Origin: Candidatus Hydrogenedentota bacterium
Lineage (GTDB): Bacteria; Hydrogenedentota; Hydrogenedentia; Hydrogenedentales; SLHB01
DNA length: 6,072 nucleotides
NCBI GenBank assembly: GCA_003552485.1
Contig: PUMX01000322.1
Location: 1 to 6,072, forward strand
Direction of reading: 5' to 3'
Below the pieces are notes generated by a model. That model made no database searches, was not told where the DNA came from, and worked only from the letters and a program-made list of their open reading frames with translations. The translations under genes and the position numbers were made by a program. Each line of letters opens with the position of its first letter. Position 1 is the first letter of the stretch. Below are positions 1-6,072 of this stretch, in pieces.

Positions 1-1542
1 CACCGCGCCTTCCAACGCCGCTTCACGTTCCGCGTCTTCTTCCAACGCTGGGATCAGATCCCTGAAGGTTTCCAGCGGCGCAGGCGAAGGCCATTGGCTT
101 AGGGCGGCAATAGCGGCGGCGCGCACTTCGGCTTCTTCGTCTTGGGCGGCGGTGGACAAGGCGTCCAAGGCCGCATCATCCCCGAGCGTACCCAGCAACT
201 CCGCGGCGGCCTCCCGCACGCAGGGATCCTCGTCTTCGACCCATTCAAGGGCGGGTCCAAGCGCTTCTTCGGCTTGCCGTCCGGCGAGCGTAGCGATGAT
301 AAGCGCCTGTTGCTCGCTTGGCGCGTCCGCATAGGCCTCCATCAGCGCCGCATTGGTTTCGGGGTCCGGCATTTCCAACAGCGCGTCGCGCAGGAGGTCC
401 GCCTCTTCGCCTTCGGCCGCCGCGGCCCGTTCCACCAGCGCGGGCGCGTCCGCCGCGCGGCCTGCTTTCGCCAGTGCAGCCAACGCCGCGCTTCGGACGC
501 CTTCGTGTTCGGTGTCGCTATGCGCGAAGATGGCTTCACCCGCCACGGCATCGGCACGGCTGCCCAGGATCTCGATAAGGATTTCCCTCTGCCCGGGCTC
601 GAGATCCGCGAGCCGCTCCACCAGGGCTTGCGTGAAGGACTCATCGCCCACTTCCAACAGACTCATGCGGGCGGCGGCATAAAGACGTCCCTCGCCGCGC
701 CATAAGTTGCTGAGCAGTTCATCCACGGCGCCCGCGCCCACCGTATCGGCGTATCCCCGCAGGGCGGCGGCCCGGACAGAAGGGCATTCCTCGGGATTAT
801 ACGCGCTCCAGTACATGCGGGAGGCGCGATCTGCGTTACCCTCACCATGAAGGCGGCCGGCAAGCGCCAGATAGGCGTCGGCCGCCGTCGCTCGCGGGAC
901 CTCCTCGGCCTTCTCGTAAAGCTCCCGGATATGGTCGCGAGCGGCCTCGGTGTCGATGCGGTTCAACGCGTTGATCGCGGCGGTGCGCGCTTCATCGGAT
1001 TCGGCGCTGACCGCATGGTCCGCCGCAGGCTCCACGGCTTCGGCCACGCGGAGACGGCCTAGGGTGTGCAGCAATCCGATGAGCTGATCGCCCTGGACGT
1101 CTTCCAAGGCCTCCACCAACGCTTCTTCCGCCGCGCCGCCTCCGATGTTCTCCAGGGCGCCGCGCGCGCGATGACCCACCGTGGTATCGTCCAACAAGGC
1201 GGCAAGGGCGGGGACGGCGTTTTCCGTACCAACAAGCCAGAGATGACGGCAGGCCGCCTCTTTGGCTTCCCACGTGGCTTCCTCGTCTTCAAGCACTTGA
1301 ATGAACTCGGCTTCGAGTTCGGCGCGCGCTTGGGAATCATCGGCGGATTCAAGGATAAGCTCATCAAGCCGCTCCATGGGCTCGGGCTCATCCCCTGTCT
1401 CCCACGTGGGAAGAGCTTCGAACGCCTCGTCCAAGCTCATTTCACCGTTTTCCTCCGCCGCAGCGGCCGCGCCAACGGCTAAGGCAAACCCTAGCGCCGC
1501 CACAACGGGCCAGATTGAGGTTACTCCACCCAATTTCGTCAT
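1..1542 (-). CDS. Exported HEAT-repeat protein, 3' end outside window
   Basis: The frame is open for 514 codons from ATG at 1542 to the left edge, so the C-terminus is missing. Residues 1-29 look like a Sec signal peptide: one Lys at position 3, a hydrophobic stretch (about 10-24) and a run of five Ala before Glu30. The mature part is built of short helical pairs typical of HEAT/PBS-lyase-type repeats, clearest at about 347-375 (EGVRSAALAALAKAG), 438-468 (CVREAAAELLGTLGDDAAL) and 471-500 (AEVRAAAIAALSQW); repeats around 90-145 and 255-300 are looser. The protein is strikingly acidic and Ala-rich with very few Lys. HEAT solenoids are generally protein-binding scaffolds; no catalytic motif is visible and the partner is unknown. 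The start is supported by GAAAGGA (1551-1557) 8 nt upstream. It lies 69 bp after the oxidoreductase gene on the same strand and may be cotranscribed with it. Family call is firm, role unknown. Confidence 0.88.
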   Translation of the reverse strand, partial: MTKLGGVTSIWPVVAALGFALAVGAAAAAEENGEMSLDEAFEALPTWETGDEPEPMERLDELILESADDSQARAELEAEFIQVLEDEEATWEAKEAACRHLWLVGTENAVPALAALLDDTTVGHRARGALENIGGGAAEEALVEALEDVQGDQLIGLLHTLGRLRVAEAVEPAADHAVSAESDEARTAAINALNRIDTEAARDHIRELYEKAEEVPRATAADAYLALAGRLHGEGNADRASRMYWSAYNPEECPSVRAAALRGYADTVGAGAVDELLSNLWRGEGRLYAAARMSLLEVGDESFTQALVERLADLEPGQREILIEILGSRADAVAGEAIFAHSDTEHEGVRSAALAALAKAGRAADAPALVERAAAAEGEEADLLRDALLEMPDPETNAALMEAYADAPSEQQALIIATLAGRQAEEALGPALEWVEDEDPCVREAAAELLGTLGDDAALDALSTAAQDEEAEVRAAAIAALSQWPSPAPLETFRDLIPALEEDAEREAALEGAV

Positions 1543-1557
1543 GGTATCTATCCTTTC

Positions 1558-1576
1558 CCGGGACCTCCCGGTCCCG
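1558..1576 (-). promoter_or_regulatory. Small hairpin in the leader of the HEAT-repeat gene
   Basis: CGGGAC (1559-1564) and GTCCCG (1571-1576) form a 6-bp stem with a 6-nt loop. An overlapping alternative pairs CCGGGA (1558-1563) with TCCCGG (1566-1571), but its 2-nt loop is too tight to form fully. In the minus-strand transcript the hairpin ends directly next to the GAAAGGA ribosome-binding site. There is no U-tract after it on the minus strand, so it does not look like a Rho-independent terminator for the upstream oxidoreductase gene. It could instead mark an RNA processing site or damp translation; that is inference. Confidence 0.35.
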
Positions 1577-1611
1577 TTATCTATTTAGTATGCCCGCTTC
1601 ATGGCGGCGTT

Positions 1612-2889
1612 CTATATCCAGCAATAGGGATCCCGCTTGGGACGCGCCAGCCAACGGCTCGCCACGGGATCATCGATGATTTCCTGCCGCTCGGGATCCC
1701 ACTGAATGGCGCGATCGGTCCACAGCGCGATGTTGCCGAGGTGACAGGTCGTCACGGAGCTGGCCCCTATCTCGACATCGGCCACGGGGCGCCGCCGGCT
1801 CCGGATGCAATCCAGCCAGTTCTGGTGGTGGTTATTGCTTTCGTAGAGGTGAATGTCGTCCGGCTTCAATTCAATGTCCGCCAGTTCGGGGGGATCCGTC
1901 TCCAGGAACCCACGGTCGGCGACGATTTCTCCCTCGGTTCCCACGAAGCGCACGCCACGGTTTCCGCCCCGATACAGGGGAACTCCGTTGTCATAGATGA
2001 AGGTCAAGTATTCCGCGCCGTCCACCCCGGGGGGAATGATTTCGACGGGGTTGGAGCCGTCCATGCCAAGGCCCCACTGCGCGATGTCGAAGTGATGCGC
2101 GCCCCAGTCGGTAACCATGCCGCCGGACGTGTCCCGGATGAATCGCCAGCCGCCACTGTAGTCGCCGCTCATGCGTTCGCTGTTGAACGGATACCACGGG
2201 CTCGGCCCCAACCAGCGCTCCCAGTCCACGCCATCGGGCAGGGATTCCTCGGGCAGATAGGCGGGATGGGAGGTTTCGCCAACGGAAGCATACACTTCCT
2301 GAAGCTCGCCAATATATCCGTTGCGGACCAGCTCGCAGCCGATGCGGAAGTTGTGATCGGAGCGTTGCTGGCTGCCCGTCTGAAACACCGTCTGATAGCG
2401 CCTGGCGGCCTTCACCATGGCTTGGGCGTCGGCGATGTCGAGACTGAGCGGTTTTTCGCAGTAGACGTCCTTGCCCGCCTGACAGGCCAACACCGCCATG
2501 GTTCCATGCCAGTGATCCGGGGTGGCGATGACCACGGCGTCGATATCCTCGCGCGCCAGAAGCTCGCGGAAGTCGTGATGCAGATCGCATCCCTCATAGG
2601 TCCCTTGCTCCATCTGGTCCGCGTAGACTTCCTCCACCCTTTCTTTACCCTCGTTGGCGTGCGCCTCGCGCACATCGCTGATGGCAAGGACCTGCACGCC
2701 ATCATTATTCACAAAGGAACGCAACAGCCCCGAGCCCATGTTGCCGACGCCGATGAATCCCATGGTGATGCGATCAGTGGCGGCGTGGGCGGGCTTCCGC
2801 CAAATCATGGGAGCGGCGAGGGCTGCGCCCGCCGCCAGTCCCGTCCGCTGCAGGAATTGCCTGCGGCTTAACGTTTTTTTCTCTTTCAT
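1612..2889 (-). CDS. Tat-exported Gfo/Idh/MocA-family oxidoreductase
   Basis: A complete 425-residue NAD(P)-dependent dehydrogenase-like protein. The N-terminus carries a twin-arginine signal: SRRQFL at residues 8-13, a hydrophobic stretch (18-30) and an AHA cleavage site at 34-36. The Rossmann domain follows, with GVGNMG at 47-52, PDHWH at 124-128 and the family's EKP motif at 145-147 (the Lys is usually catalytic). The C-terminal domain has DWGAHH (261-266) and NWLDCIRSRRRPVADVEIG (357-375), typical of the large Tat-exported subgroup in planctomycete-like bacteria, usually about 420-450 residues. Family members oxidise or reduce sugars, inositols or related polyols; the substrate cannot be read here. 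I place the start at ATG 2889, which puts the Tat motif at the very N-terminus; a TTG at 2937 would add 16 residues of no signal character. The HEAT-repeat gene follows on the same strand. Confidence 0.93.
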   Translation of the reverse strand: MKEKKTLSRRQFLQRTGLAAGAALAAPMIWRKPAHAATDRITMGFIGVGNMGSGLLRSFVNNDGVQVLAISDVREAHANEGKERVEEVYADQMEQGTYEGCDLHHDFRELLAREDIDAVVIATPDHWHGTMAVLACQAGKDVYCEKPLSLDIADAQAMVKAARRYQTVFQTGSQQRSDHNFRIGCELVRNGYIGELQEVYASVGETSHPAYLPEESLPDGVDWERWLGPSPWYPFNSERMSGDYSGGWRFIRDTSGGMVTDWGAHHFDIAQWGLGMDGSNPVEIIPPGVDGAEYLTFIYDNGVPLYRGGNRGVRFVGTEGEIVADRGFLETDPPELADIELKPDDIHLYESNNHHQNWLDCIRSRRRPVADVEIGASSVTTCHLGNIALWTDRAIQWDPERQEIIDDPVASRWLARPKRDPYCWI

Positions 2890-2901
2890 AATAGTTGTGA
2901 A

Positions 2902-2906
2902 CTCCC
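2902..2906 (-). promoter_or_regulatory. Ribosome-binding site of the oxidoreductase gene
   Basis: On the minus strand GGGAG lies 12 nt upstream of the ATG at 2889. The spacing is longer than ideal, but together with the Tat motif position it favours this ATG over the upstream TTG at 2937. Confidence 0.5.
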
Positions 2907-2952
2907 TTCCGTTGGGGACGCACCAAATTTCCCGCAAGAAAACCCGGCGCGC

Positions 2953-2972
2953 CGTAGCGAGACAGCGCTACG
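2953..2972. repeat. 7-bp inverted repeat upstream of the oxidoreductase gene
   Basis: CGTAGCG (2953-2959) and CGCTACG (2966-2972) are perfect inverted copies separated by 6 nt. They lie about 65-85 bp upstream of the oxidoreductase ATG. This could be a dyad operator for a dimeric regulator or a leader hairpin. No matching regulator gene is in the window. A second, weaker pair, CGGTAC (2976-2981) and GTACCG (2996-3001), follows immediately. Confidence 0.45.
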
Positions 2973-3027
2973 CCACGGTACGCCCGAGGTCTAATGTACC
3001 GGTCTCGTCTGATGGGGATCAAGCCTG

Positions 3028-3106
3028 GTAGAGCGCCCAGCCTAAACTTGTTGACCGCCGGTAACAACAAGGAGCCCTATCAATCACTCTAAGGTGGGCG
3101 CTCTAC
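3028..3106. repeat. 12-bp perfect inverted repeat, 55-bp spacer
   Basis: GTAGAGCGCCCA (3028-3039) is the exact reverse complement of TGGGCGCTCTAC (3095-3106). If one base (G3040) is bulged, CCT at 3041-3043 also pairs with AGG at 3092-3094, lengthening the stem. The right arm lies within the recognisable part of the decayed phosphodiesterase (coding VGALL), the left arm at or just before its first recognisable residues. A match this long in 80 bp is unlikely by chance. It may be a structured RNA, a scar of template switching during decay, or ends of a lost element; no target-site duplication was seen. Confidence 0.6.
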
Positions 3107-3442
3107 TGGCGAAGTACGAAGAAATGCTAACCGGAGTGCGCGGCGATACGCTTGGGCTCAGTCCGATCCGAGTGGTCGTCAGCGGCGACCGTCCCGTGAA
3201 GATGATGCGGTAGGAGGAGACGCTATACGCTGGGGTGGACGGTCAAGGCGCCATACCCGCTGGGCAACGCGAAAAACTGGCGGACATCGTCGAACAGGTT
3301 CACCAATCCGGCCGGATGCTCCGTTTCCGGGCAACGCCGGAGAACCCGGAGCTGTGCGAGATCTTGCTGGAGCACGATGTGGACGTGCTCAATACAGATC
3401 CACCCTGACCGGCTGCAAGAGTTTCTGCTCGAAGCTAACTAC
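3042..3442 (+). pseudogene. Decayed PI-PLC/GDPD-like phosphodiesterase fragment
   Basis: Pieces in different frames line up with the C-terminal half of the bacterial phosphatidylinositol-specific phospholipase C / glycerophosphodiester phosphodiesterase-like family (AIM6-like), as I remember it. The core frame (from 3091) reads KVGALLAKYEEMLTG, then IRVVVSGDRP, then TAG at 3211-3213 (one change from CAG), then LYAGVDG, REKLADIVEQVHQSGRMLRF, ATPENPELCEILLEH and DVDVLNTD up to 3399. The frame then shifts by one base at about 3400 and continues HPDRLQEFLLE, matching the family's usual ending. A tentative upstream piece at 3042-3089, ending KEPYQSL, is in a third frame. Roughly 30-40 residues that normally sit between the AGVDG motif and the REKL helix seem deleted near 3244-3258. 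The N-terminal half with the catalytic His motif is absent, so no active enzyme is possible. Family assignment rests on motif memory. Confidence 0.72.
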
Positions 3443-3500
3443 ACTCACATAAACCAGTGGCGCCTTAACCGGCTTCTCATGTTCACGCCATATGCGGGTC

Positions 3501-4382
3501 TCAGGCGGGCTCCATCGAAAAGATATCCACGCCCGCCTCATATTCCCCTTCCGCGTCGGCCAAAATCGCTTCGATTTGCTCAAAGGACACCCCGAGCGTC
3601 TCGAAGGACTCGTGATGGAGAGTGGGCATTACCTGATCGCCGGTATACCCATACCCCATGCCCCGCGCGAGAATATCCGCCAGATGCACCACTGCCGTCA
3701 CCGACGTAAATTCTTTCGCAAGCCAAGGCTGGTGATGGTAGGTGAGGGGTTCTATCAAGCGGTTTGGAAACCGCCATTTCGTCGCTATCCAATTGGCCAC
3801 CCGGGCATGGTCAGCCCCAAAAGCGGCGCGCTCCGCCGTGGCGATGTGGAGGTCCTCGTTGTGCGCCTTCTCGGCGGTCTCCTCCCACTGGCTAGCAGCC
3901 ATGTGAATCAGGATCACTTTGCCGATGTCGTGAAGTAACCCCGCTGTCATAACTTCCTCGACATCGGGCAAGCCAATCGCCCGGCCGATATGACGCGAGA
4001 GGATGGCGCATCCCAAGCTGTGATTCCAGAGTTCGCGCCCGCGAGAGCCAAGGGTTTCGAAAATGGTGGTGCCTAGAACCAGCCCTTTCACCACATTGAA
4101 GCCTAACAAGACCACCGCATGCTTGATGGAACTGATACGCCCAGGGAATCCGTACACAGGCGAATTGACAAACCGCAATAGTTTTGCACAAAGCACTTGG
4201 TCCGCCGCGATAATGTCCGCCACCTCGGCGGCGCTCGAATCCGCGTTCTCCGTCAGCGAGCTGACGCGGCGCATCACGCTTGGAAGCGTCGGCAGTTTGA
4301 CAAGCCCCCGCACCCGCTTTTCCAGCTTGTCCACATCCGCTGAAGCGGTTTCCGTAGTCTGTATATGGATCGTTCGGTTCAC
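3501..4382 (-). CDS. HDOD-domain signalling protein
   Basis: A 293-residue protein filled by one HDOD domain (about 22-225). Landmarks are LVKLPTLPSVMRRV (27-40), LLRFVNSPVYG (68-78), SSIKHAVVLLGFNVVKGLVLG (84-104), HDIGK (151-155), FGADHARVANWIATKW (188-203) and YHHQP (215-219). HDOD proteins are non-GYP relatives of HD-GYP phosphodiesterases and act in bacterial signalling, often in chemotaxis, motility or stress control; many have lost catalytic residues. Here H121, H151-D152, H192, H216-H217 and D236 are all present, but the GYP motif is not. There is no signal peptide or membrane segment, so it is cytosolic. The start is GTG at 4382, overlapping the TGA of the upstream gene (GTGA), with AGGAGG 4 nt before it. 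No later ATG would keep the domain intact. Confidence 0.93.
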   Translation of the reverse strand: MNRTIHIQTTETASADVDKLEKRVRGLVKLPTLPSVMRRVSSLTENADSSAAEVADIIAADQVLCAKLLRFVNSPVYGFPGRISSIKHAVVLLGFNVVKGLVLGTTIFETLGSRGRELWNHSLGCAILSRHIGRAIGLPDVEEVMTAGLLHDIGKVILIHMAASQWEETAEKAHNEDLHIATAERAAFGADHARVANWIATKWRFPNRLIEPLTYHHQPWLAKEFTSVTAVVHLADILARGMGYGYTGDQVMPTLHHESFETLGVSFEQIEAILADAEGEYEAGVDIFSMEPA

Positions 4383-4690
4383 TCTACCTCCTCTTCTGCC
4401 TCCAAACGGCGCTCCATGATAGCTTTCAATTCGAGCATAATGGCATCTTCAACACCTTCGAAGCGTGTTTGCAATTGCGCCAGACGCGCCTTCCGCGCCT
4501 CCGTGTCTTGCCGGCTCAACGGCCGTTCGACACAGACCCCGGGGATGTGGGCTTTGCGCAGGCGCTCAATAAGCCGCTCGGTGAGGATGGTCCCTTTCGA
4601 ACACAGCACTCCACCAGAGCTATTCGTAAGATCCTGGGCAATGATTTGCCCAGCCTCGGCTTGAGTGAGGGTAATCCGCTTCTTCGCCAT
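4379..4690 (-). CDS. Small protein with HD-GYP-associated N-terminal-type domain
   Basis: A 103-residue cytosolic protein. Residues 5-57 (ITLTQAEAGQIIAQDLTN..., GGVLCSKGTILTERLIERLR, IPGVCVE) follow the pattern I know from the small beta-rich domain that often precedes HD-GYP domains: 'pGm.la.dv...G.vLl..Gt.Lte..ierL...gi..v.V'. Residues 60-103 are highly charged and probably helical, possibly a coiled coil, ending in an acidic tail. The ATG at 4690 has GGAGG (4700-4704) 9 nt upstream. Its stop overlaps the start of the HDOD gene by 4 nt, so the two are almost certainly cotranscribed and translationally coupled. I infer that it works with the HDOD protein as a detached regulatory or dimerisation module. 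No catalytic residues are seen. Confidence 0.87.
   Translation of the reverse strand: MAKKRITLTQAEAGQIIAQDLTNSSGGVLCSKGTILTERLIERLRKAHIPGVCVERPLSRQDTEARKARLAQLQTRFEGVEDAIMLELKAIMERRLEAEEEVE
4387..4392 (-). promoter_or_regulatory. Ribosome-binding site of the HDOD gene, inside the upstream gene
   Basis: On the minus strand a perfect AGGAGG lies within the last codons of the small upstream gene, 4 nt before the GTG at 4382. The spacing is short, but the strength of the motif and the GTGA stop-start overlap support this GTG as the real start. Confidence 0.65.
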
Positions 4691-4906
4691 CGTGTCTTTC
4701 CTCCCCTGAGCACACTATAGATGTTCCGTTATCATTAATCGGCCGCTTTCAACAGTGAGTTTAGTTTCGCAGGGCCAAGTCTCACCTCCAGGGTTTCCGC
4801 CCGACGGAGCGGGGGATGTAAACACACGGCCACGGCCTTAATCCGGCGATCGGTTTTCGGTGCGAGGTAGATTCACCGCCCCCGCGTAAGGTAGACTTCT
4901 TGTCCT
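4691..4906. promoter_or_regulatory. Divergent intergenic region with candidate minus-strand -10
   Basis: These 216 bp separate the minus-strand HDOD operon from the plus-strand aminotransferase gene and must hold both promoters. On the minus strand TATAGT (4714-4719) is a good -10 candidate, about 24 nt upstream of the small gene's ATG and just before its GGAGG. No convincing -35 box lies 16-18 bp further upstream, so an activator or another sigma factor may be involved. For the plus-strand gene I see no clear promoter. I also see no coding signal, riboswitch or terminator here. Confidence 0.4.
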
Positions 4907-6072
4907 ATGGATATCAATGAAGTGTTACGCGATGAATCCGCCCGTCAATACCACTTCCCCGTTGCGGCTGAACGCATCTTCCTGGCCCACGCCGGGGTGA
5001 CGGCTTTGCCCCGCGCCGCAACGCACGCCATCAAGGAATACCTAGCGGAGAGTTCCGCCGACGCCCAGGAAAACGAACGCCACGCGGAGATGGTTCGGGG
5101 CGCCCGTGGACTTGCAGCACAGCTGCTGGGCGCGGAAACGCGTGAGATCGCTCTTATCGGCCCAACCTCCCTGGGACTTAACCTCGTGGCCCTCGGGTTG
5201 CCATGGGAAAAGGGCGATGAGGTCGTGTATTACCCTCGCGACTATCCCGCCAATGTCTATCCTTGGCAAAATCTGGAGAGTCAGGGCGTCAAGCCGGTGG
5301 CGCTGCAGCCGCCGGAACAGGGGGTGATCACGTGGGAGGTAATCGAACAAGCCTTGTCGGACCGCACTCGCCTGGTGGCCTTGGCGAGCTGCAACTTCCT
5401 AAGCGGTTATCGCATCGACATTGACGGCATCGGCCAGCGCTTAGGCGAACGCGGCATTCTGTTCTCGGTGGACGGCATCCAAACCGCGGGCGCGTTTCCG
5501 GTATCCGTGGAACACGTGGATTTTCTCAGCGCCGATTCCCACAAGTGGATGCTCGGCCCCTGCGGCGCGGGCATCTTCTACGTCAAAGAAAGCCGCCAGG
5601 ATCTGCTCCGCCCCACCGTATTGGGTTCATGGAACGTGGTGTCGCCCAACTTCATAGCCCAGGAGCAGATTCGGTTCCATCCAGGCGCGCGGCGCTACGA
5701 ATCGGGCGCCTTGAACCTGCCCGGCATTGTGGGCATGGCTGGAGCCCTGGAGTTGCTGCTCAACGTGGGCATCGAGGCTGTGACCGAACGTATTTTCTCA
5801 TGGCGCGAGACGTTTCTCGAGGCCGTGCGGCCCTTGGGTTGGTGTCATTGCCTGGAGAACGCCGGTCAGGAACCCTCAGCGCGCTCGGGCATCATCACCA
5901 TCGCGCATCCCCAACACGACCCCCATGCCGTCTTCGACAAGCTTAAGGAACACGGCGTCCGTCTCTCCCTACGGCAAACCGCCGGCGGAACGCCCTATCT
6001 GCGCTTCTCGCCCCATTTTTATAACACGATGGACGAACTCGACCGCGTGGTGGAACTTCTTAAACAAGGCGA
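4907..6072 (+). CDS. Class V PLP-dependent aminotransferase (cysteine-desulfurase-like), 3' end outside window
   Basis: The frame is open from ATG 4907 to the right edge (388 full codons). Family members are about 370-400 residues, so only a few residues are probably missing. Landmarks in order: LAHAGVTALPRA near residue 27; SVDGIQTAG with D189, expected to bind the pyridine nitrogen of PLP; SADSHKWMLGPCGAG with K213 as the Schiff-base lysine; RRYESGALNLPGIVGMAGAL; and LRFSPHFYNTMDELDRVVELL near the end. This is the fold-type I class V family (cysteine desulfurase, kynureninase, isopenicillin-N epimerase-like). The substrate is not readable, and no suf/isc genes lie nearby in the window. An in-frame TAG at 4892-4894 rules out an earlier start. 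The ribosome-binding site is weak: AAGG (4888-4891) is 15 nt away. It is divergent from the HDOD operon, with no evident functional link. Confidence 0.92.
   Translation, partial: MDINEVLRDESARQYHFPVAAERIFLAHAGVTALPRAATHAIKEYLAESSADAQENERHAEMVRGARGLAAQLLGAETREIALIGPTSLGLNLVALGLPWEKGDEVVYYPRDYPANVYPWQNLESQGVKPVALQPPEQGVITWEVIEQALSDRTRLVALASCNFLSGYRIDIDGIGQRLGERGILFSVDGIQTAGAFPVSVEHVDFLSADSHKWMLGPCGAGIFYVKESRQDLLRPTVLGSWNVVSPNFIAQEQIRFHPGARRYESGALNLPGIVGMAGALELLLNVGIEAVTERIFSWRETFLEAVRPLGWCHCLENAGQEPSARSGIITIAHPQHDPHAVFDKLKEHGVRLSLRQTAGGTPYLRFSPHFYNTMDELDRVVELLKQG

Noticed and set aside
142..705. A 187-codon plus-strand open frame.
   Set aside because: It is antisense to the HEAT-repeat gene, whose frame is open for all 514 codons to the edge with clear repeats and a signal peptide.
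1741..2871. A 376-codon plus-strand open frame.
   Set aside because: It lies antisense within the clearly identified oxidoreductase gene. Its translation has no recognisable family pattern; it is a by-product of high-GC codon use.
3011..3062. tRNA-like stretch with GGTAGAGCGCCC resembling a D-arm.
   Set aside because: The following bases do not form an anticodon stem, there is no TTCGA-type T-loop, and no acceptor stem closes around it.
3443..3500. Possible terminator of the HDOD operon around GGCGCC and CCGGTTAA.
   Set aside because: Pairing is imperfect and there is no U-tract on the minus strand; I see no convincing Rho-independent terminator.
2890..3500. Possible insertion sequence or mobile element behind the decay.
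   Set aside because: No transposase fragment, no direct target duplication and no conventional terminal repeats were seen; only one 12-bp inverted pair, which has other explanations.
3377..3709. A 110-codon plus-strand open frame starting MWTCSIQIHPDRLQEFLLE.
   Set aside because: Only its first part is meaningful, as the frameshifted tail of the decayed phosphodiesterase. From 3501 on it is antisense to the HDOD gene.
4741..4800. GTGAG...CTCAC dyad in the divergent intergenic region.
   Set aside because: Only 5 bp with a 21-nt spacer, which is expected by chance.

Overview
This high-GC window (a bit over 60% by eye) carries five protein-coding genes and one decayed gene. It looks like chromosomal DNA of a free-living, Gram-negative-type bacterium from the Planctomycetota / Hydrogenedentota / Lentisphaerota range. 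That guess rests on the twin-arginine-exported Gfo/Idh/MocA oxidoreductase, the exported HEAT-repeat protein, the remnant of a phospholipase-C-like phosphodiesterase and the HDOD protein. It is an inference from gene flavour, with no marker gene to confirm it.

Left block (1-2889, minus strand): a Tat-signal Gfo/Idh/MocA dehydrogenase (1612-2889) is followed 69 bp later by a secretory HEAT-repeat protein (start at 1542, open past the left edge). The spacing suggests one transcription unit whose products both work outside the cytoplasm.

Middle (2890-3500): there is no intact gene. It holds a 5' leader with two small inverted repeats, then a plus-strand remnant (about 3042-3442) of a PI-PLC/GDPD-like phosphodiesterase. 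The remnant has at least two frameshifts, one in-frame TAG, a probable internal deletion and no N-terminal half. A 12-bp perfect inverted repeat (3028-3039 / 3095-3106) spans its left part.

Right block: a minus-strand two-gene unit (4690 to 3501) encodes a 103-residue protein with the small domain often found in front of HD-GYP proteins, and a 293-residue HDOD protein. The two overlap by 4 nt (GTGA), which points to translational coupling and a signalling role. After a 216-bp divergent intergenic region, a class V PLP-dependent aminotransferase / cysteine-desulfurase-like gene runs on the plus strand from 4907 off the right edge, nearly complete.

I found no CRISPR array, intact mobile element, RNA gene or defence system. 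The points most worth a second look are the decayed phosphodiesterase with its inverted repeat, and the split HD-type signalling pair.
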